A DNA stretch of 64,000 bases from Sphingobium sp. Z007 (GCF_900013425.1 NZ_FBXK01000001.1:408001-472000); one strand, 5' to 3'. Numbered from the stretch's first letter, positions 25,961-34,959 are shown. Numbers and translations: made by a program. The notes: a model not told the origin generated them from the letters alone.

Positions 25961-27167
25961 CTATATCGGCTTTGGCGGCGTGCGTCTTGCCGCGCAAAGC
26001 TATGGTCGGGACGATGATCCTGGCATATTGTTGCTGCATGGCGGCGGCCAGACGCACGCCGTATGGCACGCCGCTGCCTTGGCCCTGGCCCAAGCGGGTC
26101 GCTATGTCATCAGCCTGGACCTGCGGGGCCATGGCGCAAGCGAATGGCCCGGCGATGGGCGCTATGATCTCGATGCCTATATCGGCGACATCCGGGCCGT
26201 GCTGGCGACCTTGCGCGCCAGGCCTGTGATCGTCGCCGCGTCCCTTGGCGGCTGGATCGCCACGGCAGTGCTGGGCGAAAGCGAAACGCCGCTGGCGACC
26301 GGCCTCGTTCTGGTGGATTCTCCGCCCCGGATGGACCCGGTCCGATCGAGCCGGATGGGCGATGCATTGCGGCGCGTGGCGACGGCCAATGGGGGTCATT
26401 GGGATCCGCGTATGTTGGACAGTTTCGACCTGCCCGCGGTCGAGGATCGGCTGATCGAAGCCGCGCGCCGGCTTAAGGTGCCTACGCTGGTCGTCCGGGG
26501 TGAACGCAGCCTTCTCAGTACGCAGGAATCGATCGCTGAACTGGCGGCCTGCATAGCCGATGTCGAAGCGGTCGAGGTCGGCGATGCGGGGCATCTGGTC
26601 GCGGTGGACCAGTCCGACGCCTTCAACGCCCTGCTGCTCGATTTTCTGGAACGCCGGATTCCCCTGTCGCCGCCGCAATATGTCGCGGGGTCCGATTCCC
26701 GCACCTTGCGCGATGCGCTGGGCTGCTTCGCCACCGGCGTGACCGTCGTCACAACGCTCGACCGCGATGGCAATCCCGTCGGTTTGACCGCCAATTCGTT
26801 CACGTCGGTATCGCTCGATCCGCCGCTGCTGCTGGTGTGTCTTGCCAATGGCGCCGGCAGTCTGCCCGCCTTTCTTGCTGCCCCCCATTTCGTGGTCAAT
26901 GTGCTCCATATCGGGCAGCAGCCGGTGTCGGGCCGCTTCGCCAGCCGGACGGAGGATCGCTTCGGCCAGACCGATTGTGAAATCTGGGACAGCGGGGTGC
27001 CGGTGATCCGCCATTCGCTCGCCAGTTTCGAATGTGCCCGCGACACGGTGCATGATGCGGGCGATCACAAGATTCTGATCGGCCGGGTCCAGCGGGTGCA
27101 GTTCGAACCGCATCGCGACCCGCTCCTCTATTTCCGCGGCAAATATCGCCGCCTGCATTTCAGCTGA
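25944..27167 (+). CDS. Alpha/beta hydrolase-flavin reductase fusion protein
   Basis: One open frame of 407 residues joins two enzymes. Residues 1-240 are an alpha/beta hydrolase with oxyanion strand LHGGGQT, nucleophile Ser100 in AASLGGW and histidine 217 in DAGHLV. Residues about 252-407 are a flavin reductase of the HpaC/DIM6-NTAB type, with LRDALGCFATGVTVVTTLD and GLTANSFTSVSLDPPLLLVCL. No frame change or stop separates them. Flavin reductases supply FMNH2 or FADH2 to a partner monooxygenase, which is not in the window. The hydrolase part resembles the separate hydrolase at 31021. The start overlaps the GntR stop, so the two are co-transcribed. Confidence 0.9.
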   Translation: MMAQLDYIGFGGVRLAAQSYGRDDDPGILLLHGGGQTHAVWHAAALALAQAGRYVISLDLRGHGASEWPGDGRYDLDAYIGDIRAVLATLRARPVIVAASLGGWIATAVLGESETPLATGLVLVDSPPRMDPVRSSRMGDALRRVATANGGHWDPRMLDSFDLPAVEDRLIEAARRLKVPTLVVRGERSLLSTQESIAELAACIADVEAVEVGDAGHLVAVDQSDAFNALLLDFLERRIPLSPPQYVAGSDSRTLRDALGCFATGVTVVTTLDRDGNPVGLTANSFTSVSLDPPLLLVCLANGAGSLPAFLAAPHFVVNVLHIGQQPVSGRFASRTEDRFGQTDCEIWDSGVPVIRHSLASFECARDTVHDAGDHKILIGRVQRVQFEPHRDPLLYFRGKYRRLHFS

Positions 27168-27176
27168 TCGGTGTGC

Positions 27177-27197
27177 CCTAGTACATATATCACTAGG
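27177..27197. promoter_or_regulatory. Island operator motif with dyad, upstream of thiolase-DUF35 operon
   Basis: CCTAGT and ACTAGG form inverted arms around ACATATATC. The minus strand reads AACCTAGTGATATATG, close to the common form. It is about 150 bases upstream of the operon start. A second dyad, ATGGGTA/TACCCAT, spans 27202-27239. Confidence 0.6.
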
Positions 27198-27349
27198 TTT
27201 TATGGGTAGGCATTTTTTGGGGTGACAAGAGGTACCCATTTAGGCACAAGGTCAGGACAATAATCGCTGCCCGTGATTCATCAGGCAGGACGGAACCCGG
27301 ATGGGCACATGCCCTGATCGGGAACTGGCATCGAAAGAGCAGGAACGGG

Positions 27350-28567
27350 ATGACCTGGGTAAATCAGGATAAATGCGCGATCGTCGGGATTGGCGCGACG
27401 GACTATTATGTCCGTGGCAAAAGCTGGCCTCGCACCATCAACGACATGGCCGGCGAAGCCATTTTGAAAGCGTGCGAGGATGCGGGCATATCCGTCAACC
27501 AGATCGACGGCATCGCTTATTATTCCGGCGCAGGCGCGGGTTATCTCGACAAGTTCGATACCGCCACCCTGATGGAGACGCTGGGCATCCCCTATGTCGG
27601 CTTTTCCGCCACGCTGACCAGCGGCGGCGGCGGCTGCCCCGGTGCGATCGGCCTTGCGACTGCGGGCCTTATGAACCAGGATTGCACCTATACGGTCACG
27701 TTGATGGCGTTGCAGCAATTGCCCCAGCACCGGCTGGGCGTCGTGTTCGGCGCGTCCGCGCCCAACCCGGAAAATAGTTTCCTGCAACCCTCCGGCCTGG
27801 TCGGTCCCGGCCATCTGATGAGCGTGCTGGCGCGCCGTCACATGCATCTCTACGGCACCGATCCCGAAGCGTTCAAGGAAATCGTCCAGGCGACCCGCGA
27901 CAATGCGGTGGACCGACCCAAGGCGATCCGGCGCAAGCCGCTCTCGGACGAAGAATATTGGAACTCGCCCATGTTGGCGGACCCGCTGCGGCGGCTCGAT
28001 TTCTGCCTGGAAACCGACGGCGCCGTCGCGGTCATCACCACGACCATGGACCGGGCGAAGGATTGCCGTCACAAGCCTGCCGTCGTCCATGGCGTCGCCC
28101 ATGGCGGCACGCGCGAATGGGGACGGGCCTTCGCGTGGATGGGGATGCCTGATCCCGATTTCGCATCGTCGGGCCATAAATTCGTCGCGGATCGCATCTG
28201 GGACCAGACCGGCCTGACCGCCAGGGACATGGATGTCGCGCTGATCTACGACCATTTTTCGTCGATGGTGCTGATGCAGTTGGAAGATTATGGCTTTTGC
28301 GAAAAGGGGGAGGGCAGCGATTATGTCTTGTCCGGCAAAATCCGCTATGACAAGGCGACCGGCAAGGGTGTGAATGGCGGCGTGCCGGTCAACACCCACG
28401 GCGGCAATCTCAACGAAGCCTATATCATCGGCATGACCCACATCGTCGAGGGCGTGGAGCAGGTGCGCGGCACGACCGTCAACCAGGTCGAGGATTGCGA
28501 ATTTGCCCTTGTGACCGGCGGCCCTGCGTCGCTCCCCGTTTCCGGTCTCGTACTGAGGAGAGCCTGA
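27350..28567 (+). CDS. Thiolase-fold protein, lipid-transfer/retro-aldolase (Ltp2) type
   Basis: This 405-residue thiolase-superfamily protein belongs to the SCP2-thiolase-like group that pairs with DUF35 proteins. The segment where active thiolases carry the nucleophilic cysteine reads TSGGGGCPGAIGLATAGL (90-107); by eye the cysteine position is glycine, with a cysteine displaced three residues. The C-terminal block VNTHGGNLNEAYIIGMTH keeps histidine 350. In steroid side-chain degradation such proteins (Ltp2) with a DUF35 partner cleave beta-hydroxyacyl-CoA by a retro-aldol reaction. A similar role is inferred here. It heads a six-gene operon with coupled starts. Confidence 0.88.
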   Translation: MTWVNQDKCAIVGIGATDYYVRGKSWPRTINDMAGEAILKACEDAGISVNQIDGIAYYSGAGAGYLDKFDTATLMETLGIPYVGFSATLTSGGGGCPGAIGLATAGLMNQDCTYTVTLMALQQLPQHRLGVVFGASAPNPENSFLQPSGLVGPGHLMSVLARRHMHLYGTDPEAFKEIVQATRDNAVDRPKAIRRKPLSDEEYWNSPMLADPLRRLDFCLETDGAVAVITTTMDRAKDCRHKPAVVHGVAHGGTREWGRAFAWMGMPDPDFASSGHKFVADRIWDQTGLTARDMDVALIYDHFSSMVLMQLEDYGFCEKGEGSDYVLSGKIRYDKATGKGVNGGVPVNTHGGNLNEAYIIGMTHIVEGVEQVRGTTVNQVEDCEFALVTGGPASLPVSGLVLRRA

Positions 28568-29004
28568 TGAGCTACGGACCCGCGCGCGTCCTTCCGGGCG
28601 AAGGCATCAAGATCACGACCAATCCCGATACCGAAGCCTTTTGGGAAGCGGCGAAGGAAAAGCGCCTGACCGCCTGTCAGTGCGGCGATTGCGGGCATTT
28701 CCGTATGCCACCATCGCCCTATTGCCCCAAATGCCAATCGACGCAGAAAGCCTGGCCCGACCTGCCGGGCACCGGCACGATCTTCAGCTACGCCATATGC
28801 TCGAAAAATCCCGCCACGGGGGAGGATTATGTCTACGTCCCCGTGGTCGTCAGCCTGGACGGCACTGACGATGCGCGGCTCGTATCCAATCTGGGCGGTA
28901 TCGACGCTGACGATGTCCGCATCGGGCAAAAGGTCCAGGTCGACTGGAACCCGATCGACGATGGCTGGATGCTACCCATATTCAAGCCGGTGGAGGCCGT
29001 ATGA
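28567..29004 (+). CDS. DUF35 / OB-fold zinc-ribbon CoA-binding protein
   Basis: This 145-residue protein has a rubredoxin-like zinc ribbon, CQCGDCG...CPKCQS, near residues 38-59, followed by an OB-fold (GTGTIFSYAICSKNP... to GQKVQVDWNPIDDGW). This is the companion type found with thiolase-like Ltp2 proteins, where it positions the acyl-CoA. The ATG shares one base with the preceding stop (TGATG), and GAGGAGA serves as ribosome site. The very tight coupling supports a physical complex with the thiolase-fold protein. Confidence 0.92.
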   Translation: MSYGPARVLPGEGIKITTNPDTEAFWEAAKEKRLTACQCGDCGHFRMPPSPYCPKCQSTQKAWPDLPGTGTIFSYAICSKNPATGEDYVYVPVVVSLDGTDDARLVSNLGGIDADDVRIGQKVQVDWNPIDDGWMLPIFKPVEAV

Positions 29005-30350
29005 GCGAGACCGAAGAAATGACCCGCCCCGCAACCGCGCATGGCCCTTTGCCCGACGATCTTCGCTATTTCGATCCGCAGATCGAAACGCTCCCGCGCC
29101 CCGAACTGGACCGGCTCCAGGAATTGCGCCTGCTCTCGATGCTGCAATATATCTATGACGGCAACGGCCTCATCCGCGAAATCTGGGACGCTGCCGGGGT
29201 CAAGCCTTCGGACATCACGTCGCTCGCCGATTTTCGGGCCAAGGCACCGTTCATCGACAAGGATATGATCCGCGACTATCGCGACCGCAACGATGATCCG
29301 TGCGGCGGGCTGCGCGTCGCCGATTATCGCGACATTCCCCATATCGGCTTCACGTCGGGCACCACAGGCGATCCCACGCCGGTCCCCAATGGCAAGGGCA
29401 GCCCCACCGAAGCGGAAGTCCTGCGCGAATTTTGGCAGATCGGCGCGCGCGGCGGCGACTATGTCACCTATATGATGTTCACGTTCCGCAGCGGCATCAG
29501 CCGCACCTCCTTCCTGAACGAGGCGGGCTTCACCCCCATATTGTCGCCGCACGACCCCGCCATGCTGCCGCAGATGATCGACGCGATCGAAACCTATCGC
29601 CCGACCATCCTCTACATGCTCTCCACCCCGATGATGATCGGGCTGGAAAAATATTTCGAGGCCAGCGACAAGGATCCGCGCGACGTCTTCCGTTCCGTAA
29701 AGGGCGGGGTGTTCGGCGGCGAACCCATGAGTCCGCGTTTCCAGAAACTCGCTAAGGATTGGGGCATCGAGATTTTCGATTATACCTCGCTGGGCGATGT
29801 GACCGGGGCGATGGAATGTCGCGCGCATAACGGTTTCCATGCGTGGGAAGACCTGGCGCTGGTCGAAAATCTCGACCCGGACGGCAATCCCGTACCCGAT
29901 GGCGAAATGGGCGAATTGGTCGTGACCGCGCTGACCGATCCATGGGCGCCGCTGGTCCGTTTCCGCACCGCCGACCTGGTGAAGTTCGATCGCTCGCCGT
30001 GCAGCTGCGGTCGCACCCATCTGCGTTTCTGGACGCTGGGCCGTGCGGGCGACCAGACCTTCATCCAAGGCATGCCTGTCCTGCCGCGCGACATCCAGGC
30101 GATCGTCGAACTGTTCCCCGAAACCAAGTCCGCCCTGTTCCAGATCATCCGGCCCCAGGCGCAGATGGACGTGCTGCGCCTGCGGGTGGGCTATGACGGG
30201 TTGACCGACAGCCCCGATGCGCTCGCCGCGCGGATCGCCAGCAAGGTGACGGACATGCTGGGCGTGCCGTCCGCCATCGAGCTGGTGCCGGCGGAGGAAC
30301 TGCTGAAGCTTGGCCCACCCCAGAAAATTCCGAGGGTAACGAAGTCATGA
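29001..30350 (+). CDS. Phenylacetate-CoA ligase-like adenylate-forming enzyme
   Basis: This 449-residue adenylate-forming ligase is of the PaaK group. The phosphate-binding loop FTSGTTGDPT near residue 116, DYTSLGDVTG near 260 and the C-terminal PPQKIPRVTK with the adenylation lysine are present. RFRTADLVKF followed by CSCGRTH fits this family. It would activate a carboxylic acid, probably aromatic or cyclic, to its CoA ester. It overlaps the DUF35 gene by four bases (ATGA), in the same operon. Confidence 0.92.
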   Translation: MSETEEMTRPATAHGPLPDDLRYFDPQIETLPRPELDRLQELRLLSMLQYIYDGNGLIREIWDAAGVKPSDITSLADFRAKAPFIDKDMIRDYRDRNDDPCGGLRVADYRDIPHIGFTSGTTGDPTPVPNGKGSPTEAEVLREFWQIGARGGDYVTYMMFTFRSGISRTSFLNEAGFTPILSPHDPAMLPQMIDAIETYRPTILYMLSTPMMIGLEKYFEASDKDPRDVFRSVKGGVFGGEPMSPRFQKLAKDWGIEIFDYTSLGDVTGAMECRAHNGFHAWEDLALVENLDPDGNPVPDGEMGELVVTALTDPWAPLVRFRTADLVKFDRSPCSCGRTHLRFWTLGRAGDQTFIQGMPVLPRDIQAIVELFPETKSALFQIIRPQAQMDVLRLRVGYDGLTDSPDALAARIASKVTDMLGVPSAIELVPAEELLKLGPPQKIPRVTKS

Positions 30351-31024
30351 GCGCCACCATGTCTATGATCCGCCCCAGCGCAATTGCGCAATTTAACGAT
30401 AATGGCACCACCCGCCTGCTGCCGATCAGCGAACGGGAAGTCAGCCGGACCACGTCCTTCTTTCGCCGCATATTGGCGAGCGACTGGGATTTACGCGGTC
30501 GCTTCGCGCTGATCCTGGGGACGCAGGCCGACGCCTATTTCCTCTCCGCGTTCGAACGCGCGTTGCAGGAACGCGGCGTGACCGTGTGCAATTCGGAAGC
30601 GAACAGCTGGGACGGCGCGCGGTCCGAAGCGACGATCCGCCGGTTCGACGTGGCGATCGTCGCGGTGGTGACGCCGATCGTGCTCGACGCCATCCGCAAT
30701 GCGGGCCATGACGCCAAGACCCTGTTCCAGGGCAAGATCGTCTGGGCTTCGGGCGCTGCCTATGATGTGCTGGACGGTACTGCGGGTATCGACCTGCGCC
30801 GCTGGATTCCGCTTGGCCCCGCCTTCGCGATCGAGGGGCGGCACCGGGGCGGCGCGCATTATGACGGCCGCGAATGGCTGATCGAAACGCAGGGCGACAC
30901 CCTCTATGTCACCAGCCGGCTCGATCGCGCCATGCCCTTCGACCGTCTGCCGGTCGCGCTTGCGGCGCGGATCAATACCGATCCCTGTCCCGGCGGCGCG
31001 CTGGGACCGCGCCTCGTCCTTTGA
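30347..31024 (+). CDS. Unrecognised conserved-style protein in ligase operon
   Basis: This 225-residue protein is not recognised. It is predicted soluble, with no signal peptide or membrane helix. It has an alternating alpha/beta pattern (FALILGTQADAYFLSAFERALQERGVTV, then VAIVAVVTPIVLDAIRNAG) suggestive of a Rossmann-like or ligase-like core, and ends ALGPRLVL. It is coupled on both sides: its ATG overlaps the PaaK-like stop by four bases and its stop overlaps the next start, so it is certainly part of the operon. A remnant or non-catalytic adenylate-enzyme subdomain is one possibility, offered as conjecture only. Confidence 0.75.
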   Translation: MSATMSMIRPSAIAQFNDNGTTRLLPISEREVSRTTSFFRRILASDWDLRGRFALILGTQADAYFLSAFERALQERGVTVCNSEANSWDGARSEATIRRFDVAIVAVVTPIVLDAIRNAGHDAKTLFQGKIVWASGAAYDVLDGTAGIDLRRWIPLGPAFAIEGRHRGGAHYDGREWLIETQGDTLYVTSRLDRAMPFDRLPVALAARINTDPCPGGALGPRLVL

Positions 31025-31854
31025 TCCGGTTCGACGGATTTGGCGGCGTTGCCCTGGCGGCGGATGTGGCGGGGCCGGCCAACGGCGCCAGCGTCCTCTT
31101 CCTCCACGGCGGCGGCCAGACCCGGCATAGCTGGGGGCGCGCGGTCGATGAGGCGGCGGCACGCGGCTTTCGCGCGATCACGCTCGACCTGCGCGGCCAT
31201 GGCGATAGCGACTGGGCGCCCGACGGCGACTATCGCATCGACGCGCATGTTGCCGACATTCGCGCCGTCGTCGCCACGCTGCCCGACGTGCCGGCGCTGG
31301 TCGGCGCATCGCTGGGCGGCCTCGCTTCCCTTCTGGCCACCGGCGAAAGCCCTGCTCCGATTGCACGCGGCCTGGTGCTGGTCGATGTCGTGCCCCAGAT
31401 CGAAATGGAAGGAGCGCAGGAAATTCGCGCCTTCATGACCGGAAATGCGGACGGCTTTGCGACCGTGGAGGCCGCCGCCGATGCCGTCGCCGCCTATCTG
31501 CCCCATCGCACTCGACCATCCAGCAGCGCAGGTCTGATGAAAAATCTGCGGCGTCGCGACGATGGCCGCCTGCATTGGCATTGGGATCCCGCGATGCTGG
31601 GCGATCTCAAGGGGCTGGACCCGGCCGCGCGCGAAGCCCGCTTCACCCACGCAGCGACGAAGGTGCGCGTGCCCACCCTGCTGATCCGCGGCGGCATGAG
31701 CCGCATCGTCAGCATGGACGGGGTCGCCGCCTTCCGGCGCGCCATGCCCCATAGCGAATTCATCAACATCGAACAGGCGGACCATATGGTCGCGGGGGAT
31801 GCGAACGACGCCTTCAACGCGCCGCTGCTCGATTTTCTGGACCGGAGCCGATGA
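31021..31854 (+). CDS. Alpha/beta hydrolase
   Basis: This 277-residue hydrolase has LFLHGGGQTRHSW as oxyanion strand, nucleophile serine in VGASLGGLA near residue 99 and histidine in EQADHMVAGD. TTG 31021 overlaps the previous stop by four bases and is the only sensible start, because upstream codons lie within the preceding gene in another frame. It is clearly related to the hydrolase half of the fusion at 25944, including the HGGGQT and LRGHGxSxWxxDGxY patterns. It could hydrolyse an ester, lactone or C-C bond of a pathway intermediate. Confidence 0.86.
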   Translation: MIRFDGFGGVALAADVAGPANGASVLFLHGGGQTRHSWGRAVDEAAARGFRAITLDLRGHGDSDWAPDGDYRIDAHVADIRAVVATLPDVPALVGASLGGLASLLATGESPAPIARGLVLVDVVPQIEMEGAQEIRAFMTGNADGFATVEAAADAVAAYLPHRTRPSSSAGLMKNLRRRDDGRLHWHWDPAMLGDLKGLDPAAREARFTHAATKVRVPTLLIRGGMSRIVSMDGVAAFRRAMPHSEFINIEQADHMVAGDANDAFNAPLLDFLDRSR

Positions 31855-33407
31855 CGAACCACGCTGATCTCGACCCCTATATCGCCGTCCACCATTATGG
31901 CCTTGGCGACCTGCTGCATGAACAGGCGCGCAGCCGCCCGCATATGATCGCCGCGATCGATGGGGACCATCGCTTCACCTACGCGCAGTTTGACGAGCGG
32001 GTGAACCGCCTCGCCGGCGTCCTGCGCGCGCGCGGCGTGGGCCATGGCGACCGCGTCCTCTGGCTGGGCCAGAATAGTATGCGCGTGATGGAGGCGCTGC
32101 TGGCCTCCGCGCGTGTCGGCGCCATCTTCTGCCCGGCCAACTGGCGCGCGTCCGTGCCGGAAATCGCCGCCATGCTGGACGATTTCGATCCCAAGGTCAC
32201 CTTCTGGCAGCATGAGGAAATCGGTACCGGCAACCGCCAGGCGCGCGACGGGTGGAAGCCTGACAGCCACTGGATCTGCCATGACGGCTGCGATGGAGAG
32301 GACAGCTATGAAGCGCTGCTCGCCGCCGCCGATCCCGAAAACGAATTTGCGCCGGTCGACACCGGCACGCCCCTGCTTGCCATCTATACCGCCGCCTTTT
32401 CCGGGCGGCCCGGCGCCGCGCTGCTCAGCCATGAATCGCTGCTCATCATGGCCTGGCTCGCGCTCCAGTCGCAAAAGATCGACGAACATTCGGGCTATCT
32501 CGTGTCTGGCCCGATGTTCCATGTCGGCGTTCTCATGGGCACGCTGGGCACATTCCTGGCGGGCGGGCGCAATGCCTTCGTCCCCCGCGTCGAGGCGGAA
32601 AATCTGCTGCGCATGATCGAGGCGGAAAAACTCACCCACGCCTTCGTGCCCCAACCCACCGTGGTGCAGATGCGTGAAGTGAACAAGGATGGCGCGTATG
32701 ACGTGACCAGCCTGTTTGCCGACAACCAAATGTCGGATTGGAAAATTCCCATGATCATGCCGGCCGACGCGCCGGCGATTGAAAAGATGGGCGGCTATGG
32801 CCAGACCGAGATTGGCGGCCTGACGTCGGTGTTGTGGATGGGGGGGCAGGGCGCGGGGCGCGCGGTGCCCTTCGTCGCGTTCAAGATCGGCGATGAAGAC
32901 GGGCATGAAGTGCCACGCGGCCAGACCGGCGAAATCTTCGCGCGCGGCCCGATCGTCATGTGCGGCTATTGGAACCGGCCGGAAGAAAATGCCCGCCGCG
33001 TCGTCAATGGCTGGCATCGCACCAATGACCTTGGCAAGCGGCTGGAGGATGGCAGCCTGGTCTTCGTCGGCCCCAAGACGACGATGATCAAAACCGGCAT
33101 CGAAAATGTCTATCCTGCCGAAGTGGAAGCGTGCCTGCGCCAGCATCCCGCCGTCGCCGATGTGTGCGTCATCGGCGTGCCGGATCCCAAATGGGACCAG
33201 AATGTAAAGGCGGTCGTCATTGCCAGGGACGGCGTAACGGTCGATGCGACGACACTGATCGACCATTGCCGCGATCGCATGGCGTCCTACAAAAAGCCCA
33301 AGATCATAGACTTCGTCGACACGCTGCCCCGTAATGCCCATGGCTTTGTCGATCGTGCGGCGGTCGATGCGGCCTTTGGCGGCGGCGGTTATCCCAGCGT
33401 GGGATGA
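31851..33407 (+). CDS. AMP-ligase family protein with degraded catalytic motifs
   Basis: This 518-residue protein has the full length and fold of acyl-CoA synthetases, with GYGQTE near residue 335 and NVYPAEVEACLRQHP near 415. Key motifs depart from active enzymes. The phosphate loop reads YTAAFSGRPGAAL (179-191), without the SGTTGxPK pattern or its lysine. TGD is replaced by TND. The C-terminal lysine that drives adenylation is replaced by phenylalanine at about 499 (NAHGFVDRA). It may bind acyl-AMP or CoA without adenylation, or act as a partner subunit. It overlaps the hydrolase stop by four bases and ends the operon. Confidence 0.87.
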   Translation: MTNHADLDPYIAVHHYGLGDLLHEQARSRPHMIAAIDGDHRFTYAQFDERVNRLAGVLRARGVGHGDRVLWLGQNSMRVMEALLASARVGAIFCPANWRASVPEIAAMLDDFDPKVTFWQHEEIGTGNRQARDGWKPDSHWICHDGCDGEDSYEALLAAADPENEFAPVDTGTPLLAIYTAAFSGRPGAALLSHESLLIMAWLALQSQKIDEHSGYLVSGPMFHVGVLMGTLGTFLAGGRNAFVPRVEAENLLRMIEAEKLTHAFVPQPTVVQMREVNKDGAYDVTSLFADNQMSDWKIPMIMPADAPAIEKMGGYGQTEIGGLTSVLWMGGQGAGRAVPFVAFKIGDEDGHEVPRGQTGEIFARGPIVMCGYWNRPEENARRVVNGWHRTNDLGKRLEDGSLVFVGPKTTMIKTGIENVYPAEVEACLRQHPAVADVCVIGVPDPKWDQNVKAVVIARDGVTVDATTLIDHCRDRMASYKKPKIIDFVDTLPRNAHGFVDRAAVDAAFGGGGYPSVG

Positions 33408-33422
33408 TCCGCCCGCCCTGCG

Positions 33423-34820
33423 TCAATCCGCCGCCACCCCGGCGTTGCGCGGCAGGGCGAAGGCCAGCAAGGTCGCGACGATGCACAGCGACACGATCAC
33501 CCCCATGGTCAGGAAAAAAGCGCCGGTGGTGGGGTAACTCGCGCCGCCGCCCGGCGTCATCACCGTACTGGTCGCCAGCAGCACCGATACCATCTGCGCG
33601 CCGATGCCCAGGAAGGCCTGGCGCATCACCGTCATCATGCCGGCCGCCTCGCTGGTGCGTTCTGGCGGCACCGCCCCGGCCAATATGGTCGGGCCGACCG
33701 CGAACTGCATCGTCGCGCCGAAGGATATGAGGATCAGGATCAGCGTGATGACCAGGATGCTGTCATTGTAGAACATGGCGAGCAGCCAGCCCGAAGTGGT
33801 CAGCAGCCCGCCGGTTATCATCGTCGTTCGCCCGCCTCCGCGCGACGTCATCCAGCCGCTGAGCGGCCCGGCCGCCAGCGAACTGATATTGGACGGCAGC
33901 TTCGCCAGGCCCGCCAGCGTCGCGGTCGCGCCCAGGCCGATCTGGGTCCAGGTCGGCGCCTGCAACAACAGCGAAAAGACGAGGGTGATCTGGAGCGTGC
34001 TCATCGCCACCAGCGCGGTCACCGCATTGGCGATGAACACCTGACGATTGGCGAACAGGCGGACATCGAACAGTGGATTGGCCGTGCGCAGGCTCGCTCG
34101 TATCCACAAGGCCATCAGCGCCAGGCCGAGCGCTACGGTGATCGCGGTGCGCCCATCGAACAGGCCCCATTTGGGACCACTGGTGATCGCCAGCAACAGC
34201 GCGAAAATGGCGGGCACGAACAATATACCCCCGATCCAGTCCAGGCGGCCATCCATCCTGGCGCGCGGCGACGAAGGCAGCGCGCAATAAATCGCGATAA
34301 AGGCGATTGCGGCGAACAGCGCACTGGCAAAAAACACGCCATGCCAGGAATAATGATCGACGATCATTCCCCCGATCACCAGTCCGCAGGCGGTGCCCGC
34401 CGATGCGCCCGATATCATCAGGCCGATGCCCATAGGCACCTGCTTGGGCGACAGGTTTTCACGCACAAGGCCCACGCACAGCGGCAGGATGGCCCCGGTC
34501 AGCCCCTGGAGGCATCGGCCCGCCAGCAGCATCGGATAATTGACCGAAAAGGTGCTGACCAACGATCCGACGAAGGCGATCGTCAACATGCCCAGCATCA
34601 GGCGGCGTCGCCCGAAAATATCGCCCAGCCGCCCCGCCAGCGCGGCCGCCCCGGCGCCGATCACGAGATAGGATGTGATGAGCCAGCCTACCCGCACCGG
34701 GTCGCCCAGATCATCGGTCAGCGCGCGTTGTGCGGCATAGATCATGGCGGTTTCGAACGATCCGGTGATCTCGGCGATCCACAATGCGCCGATGATCGCT
34801 GCTGTCGATTTGCCTCGCAT
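33423..34820 (-). CDS. MFS transporter, EmrB/QacA-like (14 helices)
   Basis: This membrane protein of 465 residues resembles drug:proton antiporters of the DHA2 group. It has GRLGDIFGRRRLMLG after helix 2 and about fourteen hydrophobic segments. It may export toxic acids or intermediates, or take up substrate. GGAGAAGG precedes the ATG at 34820. It is convergent with the ligase operon (15 bases apart, no obvious hairpin) and divergent from a pair of SDR genes, with an operator copy between them. Confidence 0.88.
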   Translation of the reverse strand: MRGKSTAAIIGALWIAEITGSFETAMIYAAQRALTDDLGDPVRVGWLITSYLVIGAGAAALAGRLGDIFGRRRLMLGMLTIAFVGSLVSTFSVNYPMLLAGRCLQGLTGAILPLCVGLVRENLSPKQVPMGIGLMISGASAGTACGLVIGGMIVDHYSWHGVFFASALFAAIAFIAIYCALPSSPRARMDGRLDWIGGILFVPAIFALLLAITSGPKWGLFDGRTAITVALGLALMALWIRASLRTANPLFDVRLFANRQVFIANAVTALVAMSTLQITLVFSLLLQAPTWTQIGLGATATLAGLAKLPSNISSLAAGPLSGWMTSRGGGRTTMITGGLLTTSGWLLAMFYNDSILVITLILILISFGATMQFAVGPTILAGAVPPERTSEAAGMMTVMRQAFLGIGAQMVSVLLATSTVMTPGGGASYPTTGAFFLTMGVIVSLCIVATLLAFALPRNAGVAAD

Positions 34821-34909
34821 CCGCCGCCTTCTCCTGAAGTCTGGCCATTAACTGGCCATCTGTCATTTTCATCGACCGCTATAGCGAAGCCTCGTTCACT
34901 GAGATAGTG

Positions 34910-34927
34910 CTATCATACCTAGTTAGC
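34910..34927. promoter_or_regulatory. Island operator motif, MFS/SDR divergent promoter
   Basis: CTATCATACCTAGTTAGC carries the ACCTAGTT core. It is 33 bases upstream of the plus-strand SDR GTG start and 90 bases upstream of the divergent MFS gene. Confidence 0.6.
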
Positions 34928-34959
34928 GATGAAGGCATAATCATGAGGAGGCGGATAGC

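Noticed and set aside
31494..33341. Minus-strand open frame of 615 codons
   Set aside because: Antisense of the AMP-ligase homologue and hydrolase; no recognisable domain.
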